This document shows positions 29,460 to 38,425 of a stretch of DNA of 64,000 nt, in pieces. Position 1 is the stretch's first letter; each line of letters opens with the position of its first letter. The translations under genes and the position numbers were made by a program. The stretch is from NCBI GenBank assembly GCA_002356515.1, contig AP017605.1, positions 310,001 through 374,000 on the forward strand, in the 5' to 3' direction. The notes beneath the pieces are model-generated. The model made no database searches, was not told the origin of the DNA, and was given only the letters and a program-made list of their open reading frames with translations. This stretch comes from Mesorhizobium loti. GTDB lineage: Bacteria; Pseudomonadota; Alphaproteobacteria; Rhizobiales; Rhizobiaceae.

Positions 29460-30509
29460 TCACATGGCCGATTTCAGCCGGTCGATCATGGTCAAGGCGT
29501 GCTGCTTCTTGTCGAGATTGTAGGTATCTGTCTCGGAGATCGCGTCCAGCGCCTCATGCCAGCTGTCCGATAGCGCTTTGGCGCGTGCGAGGTCGCCTGA
29601 CCGCGCTGCCTGGCTCGCGGCATCCGACAACAGGTCGAGCGCGCGGCGGTTGAAGATGTCGAACTGGATCGCCTGGTCTTTGCCGGCGACGGCTTCGGCG
29701 AGCCGATAGGCGCCGCCGATGTCGCTCTTTCCCTTCGCCACCAGTGCATCGAGCGTCTCGGCGATCTCCAGCCCGCCATATTGCGTCAAAAGGATCGCGT
29801 TGCGGGCGCTGCCCCCTGCCCGCTCGACCAGTGCCGCCCGCGCGGTCGGATCGTCCGGTGGCGGCGGTTCGGCCGTCTGCAGCACCGCCAGCAGATCGTC
29901 GGCGTCGAGCGGCGTCAGGCGTATGACCTGGCAGCGCGAGCGTATTGTCGGCAGTAGGCTGCCCGGCGCGTGGACGATGAGAATGAACAGCGTTCGCGCC
30001 GGCGGCTCCTCGAGGTTCTTCAGCAAGGCATTGGCGGCATTGGCATTCATGTCGTCGGCCGGATCGACGATGACGACCCGGTAGCTGCCGTCATGCGAGG
30101 TCATCGACAGGAAGCGGCTGACCCTGCGGATCTCGTCGACGGTGACGACGGTCTTGAAGCTCTTGGTCTTGTCGTTCAGCGGACGGGTCAGATGCAGCAC
30201 GCCCGGATGCGCCCCGGTCGCGATCTGGCGAAACAGCGGCGAGGCCGGATCGGGAACGGCCAGGCTTTCCGGCGCCTGCGCGAAGGCCGGGTGCTTCAAG
30301 AGGTGATGCGCCAGATGAAAGGCCAGCGTTGCCTTGCCGATGCCGACCGGTCCGGCAAAGATCAGCGCATGCGGAAGCTTTCCCTGGCGATAGGCTGCGG
30401 CGAGCATGCCGGCCGCCTGCCCGTGCCCGACCAGTCGAGGCGTTTCGGACGGTTCGGGTACGCCGTCCAGTGTGTCGTGCTGTTCCGGCGCGATGCGTTC
30501 GAAGATCAT
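29460..30509 (-). CDS. holB: DNA polymerase III delta' subunit
   Basis: Clamp-loader subunit, 349 residues. Visible are [20 protein letters not shown] (P-loop-like), [20 protein letters not shown] and [28 protein letters not shown] (sensor 1/SRC-type motif RSRCQ). The start overlaps the tmk stop by ATGA. The last 31 codons lie inside the 92-bp repeat, so the present 3' end may have arrived with the neighbouring cassette. Confidence 0.94.
   Translation of the reverse strand: MIFERIAPEQHDTLDGVPEPSETPRLVGHGQAAGMLAAAYRQGKLPHALIFAGPVGIGKATLAFHLAHHLLKHPAFAQAPESLAVPDPASPLFRQIATGAHPGVLHLTRPLNDKTKSFKTVVTVDEIRRVSRFLSMTSHDGSYRVVIVDPADDMNANAANALLKNLEEPPARTLFILIVHAPGSLLPTIRSRCQVIRLTPLDADDLLAVLQTAEPPPPDDPTARAALVERAGGSARNAILLTQYGGLEIAETLDALVAKGKSDIGGAYRLAEAVAGKDQAIQFDIFNRRALDLLSDAASQAARSGDLARAKALSDSWHEALDAISETDTYNLDKKQHALTMIDRLKSAM
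29470..29561. repeat. Right copy of 92-bp imperfect direct repeat
   Basis: The functional copy, forming the last codons of holB. It pairs with 27252-27343 (nine mismatches, no gaps). The cassette lies between the two. Confidence 0.85.
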
Positions 30510-31246
30510 ACCGGTGCGGCCTGCCTGTTGCGCGCGGGCGCCCTCGCCTCCAGCGCCGCGAACACCGCGGCGGTGACGACGTGCTCCACTGTATCAGGAT
30601 CGGCGGACGCGTCGACGACGATGCAGCGTTCCGGCTCGGCTGCTGCGATCGCCAGAAAGGCATCGCGCCGGGCCTGATGGATATCAAGCGTTTCCTTTTC
30701 GAAACGGTCGGCGCCGGCATCGCTGCCGCGCCGCAGCGTCGCGCGCCTGAGACCCTCGGCAGGATCGATATCGAAGATCAGCGTCATATCGGGCATCATG
30801 CCGTTGATGGCGACCTGTTCCAGCGCCGTCATGAAAGCCGGGTCGATCCCGCCGGTGACGCCCTGGTAGACGCGCGAGGAATCCAGGAAGCGGTCGCACA
30901 ACACGATCGAGCCGCGCTCGACCGCCGGCCGGATGACCTGCTCGACATGGTCGGAACGCGCGGCGGCGAAGAGCAGCGCCTCCATCTTCGGTCCAAATGG
31001 CTCGGCGGCGCCCGAAAGCAGCACATGCCGGACCGCTTCGGCGCCCGGTGAGCCGCCCGGTTCGCGCGTGAGCAGGACATCATACTTCTTGGCGCGCATC
31101 TTCCTCGCCAGCCGCTCGATCTGCGTCGACTTGCCTGCGCCCTCGCCGCCTTCGAAGGTGATGAAAAATCCGCGCGCCAATCGAAAGGGCCTTTGTCCAG
31201 GTGGATTGTTGCGCTCTAGATAGTCCGCGTTCGGGAAAACGTCCAT
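30506..31246 (-). CDS. tmk: Thymidylate kinase
   Basis: Phosphorylates dTMP to dTDP. P-loop [17 protein letters not shown], the [14 protein letters not shown] segment, the DRF-type motif [15 protein letters not shown] and the lid are intact. The ATG giving [10 protein letters not shown] lies 10 bases after the dacF stop, so dacF-tmk-holB form one operon. About 246 residues, slightly long at the N-terminus, so a later start is possible. Confidence 0.94.
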   Translation of the reverse strand: MDVFPNADYLERNNPPGQRPFRLARGFFITFEGGEGAGKSTQIERLARKMRAKKYDVLLTREPGGSPGAEAVRHVLLSGAAEPFGPKMEALLFAAARSDHVEQVIRPAVERGSIVLCDRFLDSSRVYQGVTGGIDPAFMTALEQVAINGMMPDMTLIFDIDPAEGLRRATLRRGSDAGADRFEKETLDIHQARRDAFLAIAAAEPERCIVVDASADPDTVEHVVTAAVFAALEARAPARNRQAAPV

Positions 31247-31256
31247 GCCGTCGGCG

Positions 31257-32423
31257 CTATCGCAGCCAGCCGATCGCCAGTTCCTTGACGGCATCGAGCG
31301 CGCGCTGCGGCAAGGTGCCGACACCGATCGATTCAGCGGCGAAAAGCGGCGTCTCCTGGCTCAGCGTGTCGCCGATCCAGACGCGCAGCGCGCCCACCGG
31401 CTGGCCCTCCTCCACGGGTGCCGCGACCGGGCCGGTATAGACGATCCTCGCCGTCAGCTTGTCGCGGTTGGTGATCGGCAGGAAGATGTCGATCGGCCCT
31501 TTTGCCTTCAGCGTCACGCCGGATTTGGCGCCGCCAAAAACCTGGGCCACACCGACCACCTCGTCCTTGGCGAAGATTTCGGTCTTCTCGAAGGAGCGCG
31601 CGCCCCAGTCGAGCAGCTTCCGCGCCTCCTCGGCGCGTTCCTTGTCGTTGGCCAGCCCGTTCATCGCCATGATCACCCGCGTGCCGTTATGGCTGACCGA
31701 AGCAACAATGCCGAAGCCGGACGTCTCGCTTGCACCGACAGCCAGGCCATCGGCGCCGATGTCCATCGCCAGCAGCGGGTTGCGGTTTTTCTGCGAGATC
31801 TTGTTCCAGGTGAAATCCTTCAGGCCGTAGTAGCGATAGAAATCCGGGTAATCGCGCCATAGATGCAGGGCCAATAGCGCCAGTTCGCGCACCGTCGTCT
31901 GCTGGCCGTCGGCCGGCAGGCCGGTCGAATTGACGAAGGTCGATGTTTTCAGGCCGATCTGGCGGGCCCGTTCTGTCATTTGCGCGGCAAAATTGTCCTC
32001 GGATCCGGCCATGCCTTCGGCGATGACGATGCAGCCGTCATTGGCTGCCTGCACGGTCACGCCCTGGATCAGGTCCTCGAGCCGGATCGCCGATTTGAGC
32101 TTGGCGAACATCGCCGATGTCCCCGACGGCGCACCGCCCTTGCGCCAGGCGTTTTCGCTGACCACGAACGTGTCGTCGAGCTTGAGGCGTCCTGATTTGA
32201 TGGCGTTGAAAACCACTTCCATGGTCATCAGCTTGGCCATCGAGGCTGGCGGGATCGGCTTGTCGGCATCTTTCGCGAACAGCACCGTGCCGGTGTCGGC
32301 ATCGATCATGAAGGCCTGTGTGGCCTTGGTCTCGAAAAGCTGCGCGTTGGCTGGGGTGAGGCAAAGCAGCAGCAAAGCCAGTCCCAGGAAGCCGGCAAAT
32401 GGCGGAAAGGCGCGCAACTGCAT
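31257..32423 (-). CDS. dacF: DacF-like D-alanyl-D-alanine carboxypeptidase (degenerate motifs)
   Basis: A 388-residue penicillin-binding protein family member that would trim peptidoglycan stem peptides. It has a signal peptide ([14 protein letters not shown]), the SxxK motif as SMAK ([14 protein letters not shown]) and a C-terminal beta-domain. The second motif, normally SxN, reads AAND, and the third, normally KTG, reads AVG in [13 protein letters not shown]. Activity is therefore doubtful or unusual. It precedes tmk in the operon. Confidence 0.85.
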   Translation of the reverse strand: MQLRAFPPFAGFLGLALLLLCLTPANAQLFETKATQAFMIDADTGTVLFAKDADKPIPPASMAKLMTMEVVFNAIKSGRLKLDDTFVVSENAWRKGGAPSGTSAMFAKLKSAIRLEDLIQGVTVQAANDGCIVIAEGMAGSEDNFAAQMTERARQIGLKTSTFVNSTGLPADGQQTTVRELALLALHLWRDYPDFYRYYGLKDFTWNKISQKNRNPLLAMDIGADGLAVGASETSGFGIVASVSHNGTRVIMAMNGLANDKERAEEARKLLDWGARSFEKTEIFAKDEVVGVAQVFGGAKSGVTLKAKGPIDIFLPITNRDKLTARIVYTGPVAAPVEEGQPVGALRVWIGDTLSQETPLFAAESIGVGTLPQRALDAVKELAIGWLR

Positions 32424-32502
32424 GAAATCTCGACCCGTTTGCCGGTTTTGGCACAGCCTATCAGGGTTTTTTCCGCCGGATCAACCGCGCGGGCAAAATA
32501 GA

Positions 32503-33732
32503 TCAGTTGCGCACAGCCAGCGCGTCCGGCGCGCCGTGCGACCATGCCGCCTGCAGCAGTTCGTCCAGGCCGCCATGGCCATTCGGATAGAGATTAACCG
32601 CATACCAGTCATTGCCGTCGAGATCGGAATGCTGGATTTCCGTTCTGCCGAAGGGTTGAAGTGCCGTGGCCACGCGTTTGGCTTCGGCGGCGTTGTCGAA
32701 CGTCCCGGCGGCGACATAGTCGGCATTGGACGGTGACGCTTGCGGATTGGACTTCTTCCACGACTGCAGGATATCGGCCGGCGACATGCCGCTATCGTCC
32801 AGCGCGGCAAAGACGTCGGCGCGCTGCACGCGTTCATCCGCATAGGACAGCGAGGCCACCGCGAACGGCGACTGCGGGGGCAGCCCGATCTCCGGACGTT
32901 CCGGCACGATCGGTCCGAAATCGGGCAGCACCAGGTCGCCGAAAGCCGGCGCCTGCGCCGACAGGGACGGTTGCGCGGCGAACGCCTGGCCGGAATTCGT
33001 CAACTGACCGGGGAACGGCACGGCGGTGGCGCCCACCGGGACGCTTGGTGACGGCCCGTTCATGGCCACCATGACGCCGGTCGGCAGGCCATCCGACGGA
33101 TCCGGAATCCGGTTGCCCGGATGGTAGGATGCCATCAAATACTGATCGTCATTGCCGTCGAGCGGCGCGCGGCCGACATATTCGACCTTGACCTTCGCGG
33201 TGCCGACCTTGTCGTAGTCGAGCATCTGCGCCGCGCGCTCCGAGACGTCGATGATGCGGCCCTCATGATACGGGCCCCGGTCGTTGACGCGCACGATCAC
33301 CGAACTGCCGGTTTCGAGGTTGGTGACGCGGGCGTAACTCGGCAGCGGCATGGTCGGATGCGCGGCCGTCAGTTGTGCCGTGTCATACACTTCGCCATTG
33401 GCGGTCAGCCGGCCATGGAAGGCGTCGCCGTACCAGGAGGCCAGGCCTACCTTCGCGTAGTGCCGATCTTCCTTGGGATAGTACCACTTGCCACGAACCT
33501 GGTAGGGTTTGCCGAGTTGGTCGCGACCGCCGCCGCGCCGCATGAAGTTGACGCGCGGGCTCGCCTTCACGCCATATTCGGTCTCGGCGAAATATTCCTT
33601 GGAACGATGCTTGGGATTCACCATCGCCTTTGGCTCAGGCTGCGACGCGCAAGCCGCCAGCAAGGCAGCCGACGCAGCAAGCAGCGTAAGCGTTGAAGCG
33701 CGACGAAGACGCGGGCGCGTCGTAGCCTGCAT
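32503..33732 (-). CDS. rlpA: RlpA-like septal lytic transglycosylase lipoprotein
   Basis: A 409-residue lipoprotein: lipobox LLAAC near residue 27, then a double-psi beta-barrel domain (GLASWYGDAFHGRLTANGE, RVNDRGPYHEGRIIDVSERAA) and a C-terminal SPOR domain around 325-400 (AAGTFDNAAEAKRVATALQP). RlpA cleaves denuded glycan strands at the septum. First gene of the minus-strand run toward dacF, tmk and holB, with a 79-base gap to dacF. Confidence 0.93.
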   Translation of the reverse strand: MQATTRPRLRRASTLTLLAASAALLAACASQPEPKAMVNPKHRSKEYFAETEYGVKASPRVNFMRRGGGRDQLGKPYQVRGKWYYPKEDRHYAKVGLASWYGDAFHGRLTANGEVYDTAQLTAAHPTMPLPSYARVTNLETGSSVIVRVNDRGPYHEGRIIDVSERAAQMLDYDKVGTAKVKVEYVGRAPLDGNDDQYLMASYHPGNRIPDPSDGLPTGVMVAMNGPSPSVPVGATAVPFPGQLTNSGQAFAAQPSLSAQAPAFGDLVLPDFGPIVPERPEIGLPPQSPFAVASLSYADERVQRADVFAALDDSGMSPADILQSWKKSNPQASPSNADYVAAGTFDNAAEAKRVATALQPFGRTEIQHSDLDGNDWYAVNLYPNGHGGLDELLQAAWSHGAPDALAVRN

Positions 33733-34008
33733 TTTTCCCGAAATCCCCTACAGTCTCAATCAAGACGCCGTCGTTTGAACAGCAGAGGAGCCAAAGCACT
33801 CACTCGACGATATCAGCGACGCCCTGAACCCCGATCCTTTGTGCACAGGAATTGTTTATCACGGTATTAATCGACTATGTTCGGAACCCGGCAAGATTGT
33901 GGCGCGAATGTGCATACTGGACCGAGGTGACGGGACAGATAGCGGAGGCTGCGCGATCTTGGCGACGGCGTCACGGGAGCGATATTCGCATCGCTGCATA
34001 ATCAGGTC

Positions 34009-34197
34009 CTAGCGCTTCGGCTTCGGCGTGATCTCCTCGACCCGCACCTTGTCGCCGATCTCCTTGGCCGTACCGAGCGCCTTCTGCTTGTCCTTGGTGG
34101 TCGGCACGGTCTGCCAGTGCGGCTGTTCAAAGACGCTGACGATATAGGTTGTGGCCGGCTCGTCGTTCAACGCCAGGACTTTTGCTTTTTCCTTCAT
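34009..34197 (-). CDS. Small charged hypothetical protein
   Basis: A 62-residue lysine-rich soluble product (EKAKVLALNDEPATTYIVSV at the start, then KDKQKALGTAKEIGDKVRVE). No known domain and a weak ribosome-binding site. Amino-acid use is protein-like. It stands alone in the otherwise gene-poor stretch between rlpA and the integrated elements. Confidence 0.4.
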   Translation of the reverse strand: MKEKAKVLALNDEPATTYIVSVFEQPHWQTVPTTKDKQKALGTAKEIGDKVRVEEITPKPKR

Positions 34198-34731
34198 TCA
34201 CAGGCTGCAATCATATTAGCATTAGTGCATATATTCGCCAGCCGGCGCGCTGTTGCTCACAAGACAGCCCGTCGGCTAGGCCCGGCGTCCTATTCACATC
34301 CCAATCTATAGGTGCCGGGCCGCATTGCTTGTGAAAGCATTGGCTAAAACCGCGCGGCCATTGCGGTGGAACCTCGGGCGCCTGCTTCGCTGAAGGTCAG
34401 AGGGGCCGGCTAGGGCTCAATGGCGTGACCCGAAATCTTAAGCGAAATGACGCGGCCTTATCTCTGCCGAACAGCTTCCGATCTTAACCATAAAACAGGC
34501 AAGACTAAGGTCTTGCGCCCTGCCAGCGAAGGTCTGACGTTACCGCTTTAGTTCCGCGAATGTCCGTTGGACGTTCCATTACTTTAGCCAAACGTGATAT
34601 TGGCCATTTGGTACCGTTCACACCTTGGCGCTATCCAGTGGTGGGGGAATGGCTAGGGGACTTGTATCGCCCCGCCCTTCTACAAGGCGGGCCGTTCGCG
34701 TTATGAGTACCCTGATTGCGAGTGAGGGCTT
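34198..34731. other. Intergenic region without recognisable genes
   Basis: No convincing ORF or RNA gene. A stem with one bulge is seen at about 34672-34692 (CCGCCCTT ... AAGGCGGG). The stretch probably belongs to the eroded first element that once filled this tRNA-Ser locus. A covariance-model search for small RNAs would be informative. Confidence 0.4.
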
Positions 34732-34959
34732 ATGTCGCGAGATACTGTAATCTCACTATTCCCGACAGTAGCAATGGGCGTTGCTACTGTCGTGTGCATA
34801 TTCTTGCAAAAGTGGTACGCGATCTCGCGGGGGCGTCTCGTCCGCATATTTTTGTTGGTGACGCTGGCGACGGCTTTTCTTGAGATGCAGATAGTGACAG
34901 CTGTTACGGGGAGAGAGGATCACCACCCTATCTTGACCCACCCCCAAACCACCGGATGA
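34732..34959 (+). CDS. Possible small membrane protein
   Basis: 75 residues with two hydrophobic stretches (VISLFPTVAMGVATVVCIFL and IFLLVTLATAFLEMQIV). A GAGGG lies a few bases before the ATG. No relatives recognised; may be a remnant. Confidence 0.3.
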   Translation: MSRDTVISLFPTVAMGVATVVCIFLQKWYAISRGRLVRIFLLVTLATAFLEMQIVTAVTGREDHHPILTHPQTTG

Positions 34960-35107
34960 ACGCCACTTCTTTCCCGGTGGCATCGCCGGTCGCCAGGCAG
35001 CTTTCCCTGCGGCGAACCAGCTTTTGCACAAAAGTCCCATCCTATGAAACCATCGGCTCCTCCGTTCGTTTTGAGCACCGGTTTGCGAGTGGAAGAGAAG
35101 AAGTGCT

Positions 35108-35299
35108 ATGCCCTTGTCCGACGAGTTGCGCGATGTACCGGTCGAGTTTCATTGTCCTGTCTGTTCCTATCCGACGGTGAGAAACGGCTCTTGGCTGAAG
35201 ACGATCGGCAGCTTCAAATGCGATGGCTGCGAGACGAAGGTGCGGATTGGCTACGAAGAGAAGCTCACGATTTTCGAACGTCACCTGAGAAAAGGTTAG
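35108..35299 (+). CDS. Small zinc-ribbon protein
   Basis: 63 residues with two CxxC pairs, FHCPVCSY near residue 15 and FKCDGCETKV near 37, a classic single zinc-ribbon layout. Such small proteins can bind nucleic acid or partner proteins; role unknown. Probably cargo of the older integrated element. Confidence 0.5.
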   Translation: MPLSDELRDVPVEFHCPVCSYPTVRNGSWLKTIGSFKCDGCETKVRIGYEEKLTIFERHLRKG

Positions 35300-35904
35300 C
35301 CGAACCGCCCGGCCATCCTGATTCAGCGAACTCGTGGTTATGCCCGAGCCGCTCGATCAGCGCCTGAATATCGAGCTTGGTCCACGGTCCGCGCGCCAAT
35401 GCCTTGCATTTTAGCTTAATTGAATGTGAGGTGGTCATGAAATTCCGAGCGGGGGCTCATGACCACAGACCTATTTCTGACCGCTGTCGCGGCATTCTCG
35501 ATACTCGTCCCGCTGTACTTCATCCTGAAGTGAGGCGTCAGGCCGCCCGTCGGCAGCGTAGGACAAGGTCGGCCGAAACGCGCGATGGCGAGGCCGACGA
35601 AGCGTCCCGCGCGTCCTGGCGCCCTCCTGTGGTCAGTGGCAGTGTCTGGTTGCCCTGCAAAATCTGCTTGAACGCAGAAACCTCGCCGCTCCATTCGCGA
35701 AGCGGCGAGGCCCGCCCCACGGCCCCAACAGCCGGCATTGCTGACAGTGCAATTGTTGGGCCAGCGGCAATTGATCCATTATGGGACAGAAGCACCGGTC
35801 GCCGCATGTTTACGCGGCCGCATCGTCCGGACCGCTCAGTTGCCTCCGCTGCGCACCAGAACGGCCAGCGCACGCTCTTCCTCGGCAAGCCGGTAGCACG
35901 GCAG
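35300..35904. other. Eroded element DNA with a hairpin
   Basis: No intact gene. A perfect 10-bp stem CCTCGCCGCT / AGCGGCGAGG with loop CCATTCGCGA lies at 35681-35710. On the minus strand near 35400-35340 a short protein-like reading (ARGPWTKLDIQALIERLG) is seen without usable start, perhaps a gene remnant. Confidence 0.4.
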
Positions 35905-35999
35905 TGACGCTGAACATTTATGGGCACTTGCTGCAAGGTCAGCAGGAAGGCGCCGCCGCAGTGGTTGACGCGGCCCTCAATGCCGCATTACAGGAATGA
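35902..35999 (+). pseudogene. 3' stump of a tyrosine-recombinase integrase
   Basis: The last about 31 codons read STAVTLNIYGHLLQGQQEGA, then AAVVDAALNAAL. This matches the region around the catalytic tyrosine at the end of phage integrases (compare SSIGITLDLYSHVM of the intact integrase at 47855). Everything upstream, including the catalytic Arg and HxxR, is gone. It lies just before paired GGTGCCA repeats and the partial tRNA-Ser, the same order as at the intact right end. Confidence 0.75.
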
Positions 36000-36025
36000 A
36001 CAGCGAACCGGTCGGGAATGCCTTC

Positions 36026-36043
36026 GGTGCCAATCCGGTGCCA
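36026..36043. repeat. Paired GGTGCCA repeats (old arm sites)
   Basis: GGTGCCA occurs at 36026 and 36037, 11 bases apart. The intact element has GGTAGCA pairs at the same spacing, at 36255/36266 and 49014/49025. Probably arm-type binding sites of the lost first integrase. Confidence 0.5.
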
Positions 36044-36096
36044 ACCGCTCAAAAACGGCCGATAGCGAAAGTCCTAAGTGATTGAATAATCACAAC

Positions 36097-36135
36097 GGAG
36101 GGATGGCCGAGCGGTTTAAGGCACCGGTCTTGAAA
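36097..36135 (+). other. attL: duplicated 5' part of tRNA-Ser(UGA)
   Basis: 39 bases identical to the start of the intact tRNA-Ser at 49088, running from the acceptor 5' strand through the D arm into the anticodon loop (ends ...CTTGAAA). Sequence diverges immediately after. It is the left attachment site of the 13-kb element and cannot form a tRNA. Confidence 0.9.
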
Positions 36136-36380
36136 TTCGGTTGCGGATGTCCCGAACTGTAACACCCCATATCGGCAAGTCCCGGTTTTCCGCCCTTTTC
36201 CAACGCCTCTCTTGCGTTTCGTCCTGCCGCGTACCGGGCTGTGCTACCTAGTTGGGTAGCAAAATGGTAGCAGGATGTTCTGGCGATGTTCGAATCCAAG
36301 TCGCCAGCCGAGCGTCTCGCGACGGGCATCGCGATCGGCGCGGGTCGGCCTCGTCATACCGAGGTGGAGGAATTAGAACC
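36136..36380. other. Left-end region with arm-type repeats
   Basis: Holds TGCTACC at 36242 and GGTAGCA at 36255 and 36266. The latter two are 11 bases apart, matching the pair next to the integrase at the right end. This mirrors a P-arm/P'-arm pair. No gene is seen before the GTG at 36381. Confidence 0.6.
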
Positions 36381-36932
36381 GTGCCAACAGTCGTAGGTTT
36401 GAAGCAGGTTTCAGCGAACCTGTGGGAAATACCCCAGCCCTTGGGGATGTTTGCCGGGGATCTGCTCCAGCGTGGAAAATCCTACTACCGGGCTTTCCAG
36501 ATCGTTGCCGAGCACGATGAGCCCGGCCTCAGCTATCCGACCTATTTCCTGCTCGCCCATGCCATCGAAGTTGTCCTCAAGTCCTACCTGGTGGCAACGG
36601 GGACGCCGAAGAAGGCGCTCGGCAGGGAGCCGTTCAAACATGATGTCGGGGTGATCTTTTCCGAGTGCGAACAGCGAGGGCTCGCTGTATCGGATCAGTT
36701 GATGAAACCACTTGCATTAGGGCTCGCGCACATCAACGAAAGCTTCGATCTGCGCTACCCCACTGCTTATATCCTATCAATCGCTGGACCGTCGCACTGT
36801 ATCCCGGCCGTCGACTCTCTGATCGAAGCAGTGTCTGCAGTGGTTGACCAATGCGCCCTCAAGGCTTTCGTGAAGCATCAGGGTCAAATAGCGCATCTCA
36901 AAGGCTGCAAGGTCCGTTGGAGCGACGATTAG
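36381..36932 (+). CDS. HEPN-like hypothetical protein
   Basis: About 183 residues, helical, with FLLAHAIEVVLKSYLVATGT followed by FKHDVGVIFSECEQRGL, a layout often seen in HEPN-like accessory proteins. The catalytic RxxxxH of HEPN ribonucleases is not evident. I place the start at the GTG with GGAGG upstream; the ATG-initiated frame reaching to 36252 would run through the arm repeats. Cargo of the element. Confidence 0.55.
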   Translation: MPTVVGLKQVSANLWEIPQPLGMFAGDLLQRGKSYYRAFQIVAEHDEPGLSYPTYFLLAHAIEVVLKSYLVATGTPKKALGREPFKHDVGVIFSECEQRGLAVSDQLMKPLALGLAHINESFDLRYPTAYILSIAGPSHCIPAVDSLIEAVSAVVDQCALKAFVKHQGQIAHLKGCKVRWSDD

Positions 36933-37038
36933 ACTGACGGCCCGCGCCTTCCGACGACGGGCCGATTTGCATCCAGTCACAGCAACGGCTTCGATTTATC
37001 TCCCTTCCGACCTTCTTCCCGGAACGCCCATATATATA

Positions 37039-37974
37039 TCAACCTGTTACAGTGTTCGTTCCCCGTGAAACGCCGCGCTGCGCCTTTGCTATCCGATCGA
37101 TGTCGGCCCGGATGGCCGGGACGAAATCTTCCGGTTCGAAGTCCCATGTCCGATCGACTTCGAACTTCAACTGGATGTCGGCGAGCGAGCGGGCGCGAAA
37201 CCTCAGAATCCTGTCGGCCGCCAAGCTGGCCAGAGCGAGACGCTTCTTATCGGCCTTTCGAGCATCGGGAAGGCCGGAGTCCTTCATTACTTCCTGGCAC
37301 GCGGCCTCCCAGGCCTCGCGGCGAGCAACAGTGGCCCGGCTCCACTCAAGGGTCCGCACGATGGCCGGATGATCGGACGGTTCGCCATTCAGTTGTGCTC
37401 GCAGGCCATTGAGAGTCTCTTCTCTGCTTAGCACCAGCTCCTCGGGCTGCGGCGGAATGAGGCCGTGATATCGCTTCTCCGCCTCGCCGAGGAGATCATT
37501 CTTGTCGGTCCATTTCTGCAGTGCGACTTCGAAGGCCTCCTTCAAACGCCGCAGCTCGGGAGCCGCGGCGGCGACAGGCTCGGGAGCCGCGAAAGCCATG
37601 CCTTCAAGTCTACGGGAGTCAGACCGTTTTGAGACCGCAACCAGCCCGGTTTTTTGATCATTGTGGATATCCCAGTGGCCGCCATGCCGTGCCTTCAGCG
37701 CGCCCGCAAGCGCAATGGCGGCGGCCTCGACATCGGCATCTTGATTCGACGCCGCTGCTGCAGGCAAAGCCATCGCGGCCAGGCCGGCCGAGGCGCTCAT
37801 GATGGAGCGGCGGTTTACGTGCTGATTCATGAAACTCAATCCTTCTTGCATCGTGGCCTCCTCCGCGCGTCGAGCTAAGGGCATAAGGAGGCGCTCGACG
37901 AGGCCAGGGCGTTGTGGATCACGGGCATAAGCGGCAGGCGCAGCCGTGATGGCTGCAGGTGTGGTTTCCGACAT
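37039..37974 (-). CDS. Prophage-type hypothetical protein with internal Tat-like segment
   Basis: 311 residues, mostly charged helix. A twin-arginine-like stretch, NRRSIMSASAGLAAMALPA, occurs at about 54-72. If translation began at the ATG giving MNQHVNRR it would be a classical Tat signal; the longer frame upstream also looks coding. The C-terminal 200 residues are rich in Arg, Glu and Trp with no recognised domain. Similar proteins occur in rhizobial prophages (from memory). Confidence 0.6.
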   Translation of the reverse strand: MSETTPAAITAAPAAYARDPQRPGLVERLLMPLARRAEEATMQEGLSFMNQHVNRRSIMSASAGLAAMALPAAAASNQDADVEAAAIALAGALKARHGGHWDIHNDQKTGLVAVSKRSDSRRLEGMAFAAPEPVAAAAPELRRLKEAFEVALQKWTDKNDLLGEAEKRYHGLIPPQPEELVLSREETLNGLRAQLNGEPSDHPAIVRTLEWSRATVARREAWEAACQEVMKDSGLPDARKADKKRLALASLAADRILRFRARSLADIQLKFEVDRTWDFEPEDFVPAIRADIDRIAKAQRGVSRGTNTVTG

Positions 37975-38425
37975 ATGAAGATTTCCTCTGGATTTGCCGG
38001 CTTTCTAGGGCCGGTTGCCAGCGGTCAGCACTGGCGCCGGGAAGCTAGAAACATGGCCAGAGACCACGCGCGACGGCCTTTCCCTTGCGGGTATTGCATA
38101 GCCGTCGCCTTCCCGGCATAGTGCGCCGGTTCGCGCCGACGGCTTGTCGGCTCGTTCTTTTTCGTTGGACATACTTGATCCCGGCAAGGATCGCCTCGCC
38201 CAACGCTCTGGTTGCCAATAGCCCGGCAAAGGCTATCCGCGGGAGTTTCTAGGCTCCGTCTGGCACGATGTTCCTGTTCGCTGAAATGGTCAATTCCCCT
38301 TCCGGGGAAAGACCAGGAAATTTGACGAGTGTTTCACGGGAATAGCACTGAAACAGCCTCAGATAGCTCACTTGCGCGAGGACAGCGGTTGCGCGATGTT
38401 CGGCTCAAGGATGAGGGGGAGCACA
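37975..38425. promoter_or_regulatory. Divergent control region with hairpin
   Basis: About 450 bases between divergent genes. A hairpin TTCCCC-TTCC-GGGGAA with flanking GGTC/GACC spans 38288-38314 and resembles an operator or a leader hairpin for the DUF2971 gene. A minus-strand frame at 38005-38229 is not convincing. Confidence 0.4.

Noticed and set aside
34338..34740. Possible tmRNA or other structured RNA as integration target
   Set aside because: No CCA-ending acceptor, tag reading frame or long pairing was recognised.
38005..38229. 74-residue minus-strand frame in the divergent region
   Set aside because: Lacks a ribosome-binding site and protein-like character; lies in a probable control region.
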